Source of the DNA: Stentor coeruleus
Lineage: Eukaryota > Ciliophora > Heterotrichea > Heterotrichida > Stentoridae
NCBI GenBank assembly: GCA_001970955.1
Contig: MPUH01000167.1
Coordinates: forward strand, 27,606-91,605
Length of the DNA: 64,000 nt
Reading direction: 5' to 3'
Shown here: in pieces, positions 59,326 through 64,000 of the stretch
How positions within the stretch are numbered: the stretch's first letter is position 1
Layout: each line of letters starts with the position of its first letter
Position numbers and translations under genes: made by a program
The notes under the pieces: generated by a model
What the model was told of the DNA's origin: nothing
What the model saw: the letters and a program-made list of their open reading frames with translations, nothing else
Databases searched by the model: none

Positions 59326-62169
59326 TTATAATTTTACATATTTAATTGGATAAGGGGTCGAAATGCATTTAATTTTGATTTTGTGGATTCTTTTCAAATG
59401 TACGCAATTACCTGTACATCTTTTCTTATGATGTCCTTGAAGTGAATAGGCTATCTGCATTTTATATTTATCAGGAATTACATCAAGATCATCTGAATTG
59501 TCAAATATTTTAGAAAGAATATCAAAATGTTTTTTGCGCTGTTTGGAAAAATATAACATATTAAGATCTTGCATTGTTGAATCATTTAGTAGTAAACACT
59601 CTATGGACTTTGAACAGTTTTCTATATAAAATCTTTTTTTCTCATTTAGTTTCTCTTGAAAAAAACTAAATGATTTCTGCTGGTCTTCAGAAAGAGTAGA
59701 AATCCAGCATGTATCCGCAGAGCTTAAGGTTGATTGTTCTTTTTCATTAAAGTATAAATAATTTTTATTTTGCTTGTTAGAAAAATTGTTATATTTTTGT
59801 TCTGATGTCATAGTTTCTGATTTAAAAGGGGCAATAATTGGAGGCCTAATATAACTATCTGATTGTATTGCTATATTATTAGTAGGAAGGAATTTAAAAA
59901 TTGGTAGCTCAGGCTTATAATCTGAGTTATCAAAACTCCCGGCATCCAAAAGTTTTTTCACAATTTCTTTATCGTTAACTTCTTTATCGTTAATTTCTTT
60001 TTTTGGAACACTTGATGATCTTTTTTCCGACAAAGAAATCTGTCGGAAATTGTCACTTTTTATATTTTCATTTTTAGATGTTTCAGATTTACCTTCTGAT
60101 GGCTTTGGAGTTGGACAATTTATTAAGACTTTTTTAGTTTCTTTTGTTGGCTGTTCAGTATTTTTTTTAGTGTTTTTTCTTTGAATATTTGATGGGATTA
60201 TTTTTTCTTCAACGGTCGTTATGTTTTTTTCTGCTTGTGTTTCTATTTCAGGTTTTGGTTTTGGTTTTTCTACTTTATTTTCATATTTGATATTTTTTTT
60301 TATGTTTTCTTGTTTACTTTCATTAGTATCAAGCCTTTCTATAACTTTAGAATCATTTTTTTTTACTTGAGGCTTAGCTAAGAGTTTAACTTCTTCAAGA
60401 ATATCTTCTTTTACTTTAACTTTTTTATCATCAGGGTCTTTTTCTTCGGTGTTAGTCTCAAAAGTTACAGATTTATTAATATTTCTCTGGGTTTCAGGAG
60501 CTTTGTTAATAGGGGTAATTTTTGGTGTAGTTTTTTCTTCAGGCTGGATAATAGTACTTTGCCTTCGATAAACTTGACGATTTTTCCCTCTATTCATTGA
60601 ACTCCTAACACTCTTACTATTCTTACTAAGTTGTTCTTCCTCATTACCCTTCTCCATTTCCTTTTGAGACTCTTGCGTATTTTTAATCTTAGAACTACTT
60701 CTGATTTCATTAAAACTCACATTTTGATCTGATATAAACCCAACATCCAATAAATCATTTGTATTCCCAAAAACCGGTTCATCTAAATCCAATTCTTCAT
60801 TTTCAAGAAGTTTAATCTCATCCTCAACATCCCCAAGCGAAATCTTCCTTATTCCAAATTTCTTTGTTAATTCAACAATATTAATATCCTTGTATTTAAA
60901 ATTACTCCCAACAGTCTTAAAATAAGCTTTTTCAATCTGCCTAAGTTTTTTTTCAGAAATTTTCCAAACAATCTGCGTATTATAAAGTCTATCCAACACA
61001 TTCTGCAAATCTTTTTGTTTCTTTTTCAACAGCCTCTCTAATTCTTTTATTCTTTTCCTGCATTTTTTATTATCTTTTCCAATCCCTTCTAAATTTTCTT
61101 CTAATTTTGCATGAGCCTTTTCAATTCTCGAGCATTTTTCCACCGCAAGATTAAAAGAATTTTTCATTCTATTAAACTCAATTTCTTTCTCACATAATTT
61201 ACCTTCAAGATCCTGACAATAATCATTAGACCTTATCAAACTTTCTTGGAGTTTCGTAATTTTACTAGTCATAATCTCATATTTTGATTTCATTTTAACC
61301 ATATCAATATCCTTATCTTTATTCATCGACTCCAAAGCTATGACCATTTGATTTTTAAACTCGAAATCTGCTTGAGTTTCTTTATCAATTTTCAGTCTTG
61401 AAATAGGTTTTTCTACTTGTTTTAGTATTTTTCCAATATTATCTTTTATAACAGTAAAATTAAATCTCACAGTTTGTTTTGTGGGAAACAATTCAGGAGG
61501 TTGTAAATCAGGTGTTGCTGATGGTGATGGGATATCAGTTTTTATATTTTTAAGTTCATCATAGAGTGAAGCAAGATGATTACTAATTCTCCCAACTTTG
61601 ATTTTTTTTATACTTTTATGTAAGCTTTTTATGTTGTTATACTCTTCTTGAAAACCATTGTCAGTAGAGTGGCTTTCATAATCAAATTGAGTAAAAGTGT
61701 CTTTTTTTTCTATTTCAGTTTTAAGTCCTGAGATTTTATCGGTTAAGGCAATTTTGCTTTGGCTTTCTTCAAGTAATCGAAAGAAGGACTTTTCGCAACC
61801 TAAAAGCCCTCGACATAAAACCCGAGATAATTTCTCATCTTTAGCTTTTAGTAAGTGAAAGATAGACTCAAGATAGTCTTTGTATATTTTGAACTGTTGA
61901 TCACTTGATAATGGGAATCTTAACATACGGATTTCATTTGAATCTAGTTCTTGCTCGATTTTACCGAATTCTTTGAAGAGGAGGATATGTGTACTGTGAC
62001 TTTTATGGTGATGAGGGGTTTTTAGGAAATCGAGATTCTCGAGGATTTCGACGCTTCTTTGGATTGAAAAACTAGAGTCGTGCCTTTGAGTTGCAGGTTT
62101 TACGATTGAGTTTTTTGATACGCTTGAAGGGAGATCCTGGAGTTTTTGTTTAAGATTAGGTAATGCCAT
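59326..62169 (-). CDS. 947-aa coiled-coil protein
   Basis: Not assigned to a family. Starts MALPNLKQKLQDL at the first ATG. Residues about 275-420 are a continuous coiled coil (YEIMTSKITKLQESLIRS, then MKNSFNLAVEKCSRIEK). Residues about 490-740 are a low-complexity Lys/Glu/Asn/Thr stretch. The end has a compact Cys/His-rich piece (HHKKRCTGNCVHLKRIHK near 917-934) that could bind metal. A structural role, for example in cortex or basal body, is inference only. Confidence 0.75.
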   Translation of the reverse strand: MALPNLKQKLQDLPSSVSKNSIVKPATQRHDSSFSIQRSVEILENLDFLKTPHHHKSHSTHILLFKEFGKIEQELDSNEIRMLRFPLSSDQQFKIYKDYLESIFHLLKAKDEKLSRVLCRGLLGCEKSFFRLLEESQSKIALTDKISGLKTEIEKKDTFTQFDYESHSTDNGFQEEYNNIKSLHKSIKKIKVGRISNHLASLYDELKNIKTDIPSPSATPDLQPPELFPTKQTVRFNFTVIKDNIGKILKQVEKPISRLKIDKETQADFEFKNQMVIALESMNKDKDIDMVKMKSKYEIMTSKITKLQESLIRSNDYCQDLEGKLCEKEIEFNRMKNSFNLAVEKCSRIEKAHAKLEENLEGIGKDNKKCRKRIKELERLLKKKQKDLQNVLDRLYNTQIVWKISEKKLRQIEKAYFKTVGSNFKYKDINIVELTKKFGIRKISLGDVEDEIKLLENEELDLDEPVFGNTNDLLDVGFISDQNVSFNEIRSSSKIKNTQESQKEMEKGNEEEQLSKNSKSVRSSMNRGKNRQVYRRQSTIIQPEEKTTPKITPINKAPETQRNINKSVTFETNTEEKDPDDKKVKVKEDILEEVKLLAKPQVKKNDSKVIERLDTNESKQENIKKNIKYENKVEKPKPKPEIETQAEKNITTVEEKIIPSNIQRKNTKKNTEQPTKETKKVLINCPTPKPSEGKSETSKNENIKSDNFRQISLSEKRSSSVPKKEINDKEVNDKEIVKKLLDAGSFDNSDYKPELPIFKFLPTNNIAIQSDSYIRPPIIAPFKSETMTSEQKYNNFSNKQNKNYLYFNEKEQSTLSSADTCWISTLSEDQQKSFSFFQEKLNEKKRFYIENCSKSIECLLLNDSTMQDLNMLYFSKQRKKHFDILSKIFDNSDDLDVIPDKYKMQIAYSLQGHHKKRCTGNCVHLKRIHKIKIKCISTPYPIKYVKL

Positions 62170-62678
62170 TTTAATTAACAGATAAGAGGATTTTTTTTTT
62201 TTATTCTTTGAGTGGATTGTGTAAAAAACTAGTGGAAAAATGTTTGGGGGTTGAAAAATTATAGGAATAGTCAGGGAGATGGAGAAATTGGGTTTTTTAT
62301 TGAAGGGTTTTATTGCTTTGATGGTTTTGTATTTGTAGATAAAGTTATTTTGTTGTTAAATTAAGGTTTATGATATAATATTATATTTTATGAGTTAGTA
62401 GAAAGTATGTATTTTTTGTGGGAGTATTACAAGAAAGTGCGAGATTTTTATTTTAAGAAGTTCCTTTCAAGATTTTTTTTAATTTCCAAAATCTTATTAA
62501 AAGTAAAATATTTTTTTAGAAAGTAAATAAAACTCATATATTTCCCAAGTTTTTTAATTGATTTACACTCATATAAAAAATACCAAACTTTATTATAACT
62601 CTTTATATCATAAATACCATTATCAAACATTCCTAAACCTCCTTTAAAAACTCAAAAAAATGCCTTCAATATTTTTAA
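62170..62678. other. intergenic between tandem minus-strand genes
   Basis: 509 bp of AT-rich DNA. A minus-strand frame of 60 codons there looks like chance. Confidence 0.5.
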
Positions 62679-63893
62679 CTACTTAATAGCTTTAAGATTA
62701 ATCTTCTTATCACGAGATGTAGTATAATGGGCAATCATATTCTTAAAATGTTTCTTAAAATGCTCCAAATCCTTCGTTGGGATATCTGTAATACATTCAT
62801 GAACATATTGAAATGGATTTGTTATATAATTTTGTCCCCAAACTTTAGTATCTAACAATAAATCAAATAATGCCTGTTTTTCAATAAGCATTTCAGGTGT
62901 TTCATTAGGTATTTTTGGGGGGATATGCGTAGCTTGAGTATAATTAATACCAGCAGGAGGTCCAACCCAATATCTTTGAATAGGGACAAAATGAGGTGCA
63001 CCAACAAAAGCTACAGTCTGATCAATAGCTGGAAAAGTTTCCTTAAGCATAGCTGTTAAATACAAATCCCTAGGCATTTGGAAAATATGTGGGAAATAAG
63101 TTAAAGTCATTTCTTCCATAGTCATAAGTACTTGTGGATTATCTCTATAATGTTCAGCAAGTTTTTCTACTACAAAATTATAAATTTCTCTAACAGTACT
63201 TAATGGTAAAGTATTCCCTAATTGTAATCTTAATAATGGTTCAGGCATATCCCCAAGTACAACTTTACTTTTCCCCATTAGACCCATATACAAAATATTG
63301 TTTATATAATGATATTTGCTTAAATCTCCACCGGCTACATGTTGGGTTATTGTAGAGACAAAAGAATCTGTGATTTTTTCTGTTATTTCATGAGGTTGAT
63401 GAGTAGGGTAAGAATATGTTGCTAAGGATGATGTTAAGTCTAAATCTGAATAACTGACGTTTTGTCTAATACAATCTAAAGTTATAAGGTTGACTAGACA
63501 CTCATCCCATGATAAAGGTATTGGATTATCATATGAATACACACTTTTTTTGTTGTAATCTTCATCACCTTTTAATGCTAATTGGTACGACACATATCTT
63601 TGTCTGGCTATGTATGGCATTGGGTTGAATTGAAGAAAGACAACTTCAGGCCGATATTCATAGAGGATTTTATGGAAAGGGTCATTACTTGTTTCTGTGA
63701 ATTTTTGGGCAGTCTCAGGGACTGCACATAAGACAATTTTTTCTTCACGAGGATTTGTTCCCCCATCTGGAGCAAGAAAGTCAGGCATTTCGTAAGATTC
63801 AACACTTTTCGCTAGAGATGCAATGCGGTAGTTTTCTCTGTACTCCTCTCGGTTCATGACTTTAAAAGCCCTTCGTAATGCTCTGAAAATCAT
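62679..63893 (-). CDS. TraB/PrgY (TRABD)-family protein
   Basis: A 404-aa protein. It has the TraB-type core: an early strand (EKIVLCAVPETAQK), PEVVFLQFNP, then VVLGDMPEPLLRLQLGNTL (the LGD-R/P-x-L signature), and late in the chain a Glu-rich segment and VAFVGAPHFVPIQRYW, matching the family's VvGxxH motif. TraB-like proteins are membrane-associated metalloprotease-like regulators; animal TRABD sits on mitochondria. The N-terminus MIFRALRRAFKVM is amphipathic and basic, consistent with mitochondrial targeting. No clear TM helix was seen. It ends with TAG. Confidence 0.65.
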   Translation of the reverse strand: MIFRALRRAFKVMNREEYRENYRIASLAKSVESYEMPDFLAPDGGTNPREEKIVLCAVPETAQKFTETSNDPFHKILYEYRPEVVFLQFNPMPYIARQRYVSYQLALKGDEDYNKKSVYSYDNPIPLSWDECLVNLITLDCIRQNVSYSDLDLTSSLATYSYPTHQPHEITEKITDSFVSTITQHVAGGDLSKYHYINNILYMGLMGKSKVVLGDMPEPLLRLQLGNTLPLSTVREIYNFVVEKLAEHYRDNPQVLMTMEEMTLTYFPHIFQMPRDLYLTAMLKETFPAIDQTVAFVGAPHFVPIQRYWVGPPAGINYTQATHIPPKIPNETPEMLIEKQALFDLLLDTKVWGQNYITNPFQYVHECITDIPTKDLEHFKKHFKNMIAHYTTSRDKKINLKAIK

Positions 63894-64000
63894 ATTATTA
63901 TTTACAATGAAATACTATTAAAATATTTAAACATAATAGACATCTACTACAAACTTACTTTAGTAGAAAAATAACTCTAAACGGTAAAAAGTTTGAAAAA
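63894..64000. other. right edge, upstream of the TraB gene
   Basis: 107 bp of AT-rich DNA. Nothing recognised. Confidence 0.5.

Noticed and set aside
1-64000. CRISPR arrays, rRNA genes, tRNA genes
   Set aside because: No regularly spaced repeats, no rRNA core sequences and no A-box/B-box pairs with stems were seen.

Overview
The window looks like macronuclear DNA of a heterotrich ciliate (Stentor or Blepharisma relative). It is very AT-rich, eukaryotic and gene-dense, and ORFs on both strands are joined by ultra-short introns. Ten introns in nine genes can be placed because they restore the frame or the homology: nine are exactly 15 nt and one is 16 nt. All start GT, end AG, and carry an A at position -6. 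TAA and TAG end nearly all genes. TGA ends only two, and each of those has a TAA at most two codons later. Gene content (MORN proteins, a PAS multi-TM protein, DZIP1, coiled-coil and cNMP-domain proteins) fits a ciliate.

Layout. 0-11.6 kb: 3' end of an edge gene, ABCB half-transporter (-), PP2C phosphatase (+), Ctr copper transporter split by a 15-nt intron (+), FYVE-like coiled-coil protein (+), small orphan (-), F-BAR/TBC Rab-GAP (+), Cys-rich RING-type protein (-). 11.7-14 kb: decayed coding segment, a GC-rich hairpin and an intact ISXO2/Merlin-type DDE transposase, convergent with an ABHD1/3-type hydrolase. 15-21 kb: a 1111-aa orphan and an RCC1-repeat protein. 21.7-25.5 kb: MORN paralogues, two intact and one decayed. 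26-31 kb: cNMP-domain protein (two introns) with its start codon 7 bp from that of a divergent orphan, DZIP1-like protein, CBM20 protein. 31.7-38 kb: tandem-WWE-like protein, type I EGF/TM/RING-H2 protein (two introns), orphan, K+ channel with a zinc knuckle. 38.8-46.1 kb: orphans, WNK-type kinase, EF-hand-like protein, F-box-like protein. 46.1-50.2 kb: sparse stretch, coiled-coil protein, mitochondrial calcium uniporter with a frame break in a 7-A run. 50.2-54.0 kb: 3.9 kb without an intact gene but with coding debris, a U1-like 5' end and a GC-elevated structured segment. 54-64 kb: a 1439-aa PAS/multi-TM protein, a start-less coding segment, a coiled-coil protein and a TraB-family protein.

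The genes do not form an operon or one pathway. Themes are signalling and ion handling (WNK, PP2C, K+ channel, MCU, copper transporter, cNMP and EF-hand proteins), membrane traffic (F-BAR/TBC, FYVE-like), ubiquitin-related proteins (two RING-type, F-box, WWE) and cilium or cortex (DZIP1, MORN, coiled coils). The most unusual items are the transposase locus, the 7-bp divergent pair, the gene-poor 50-54 kb stretch, and strand-composition blocks that alternate within single genes. No CRISPR, rRNA or tRNA gene was recognised.
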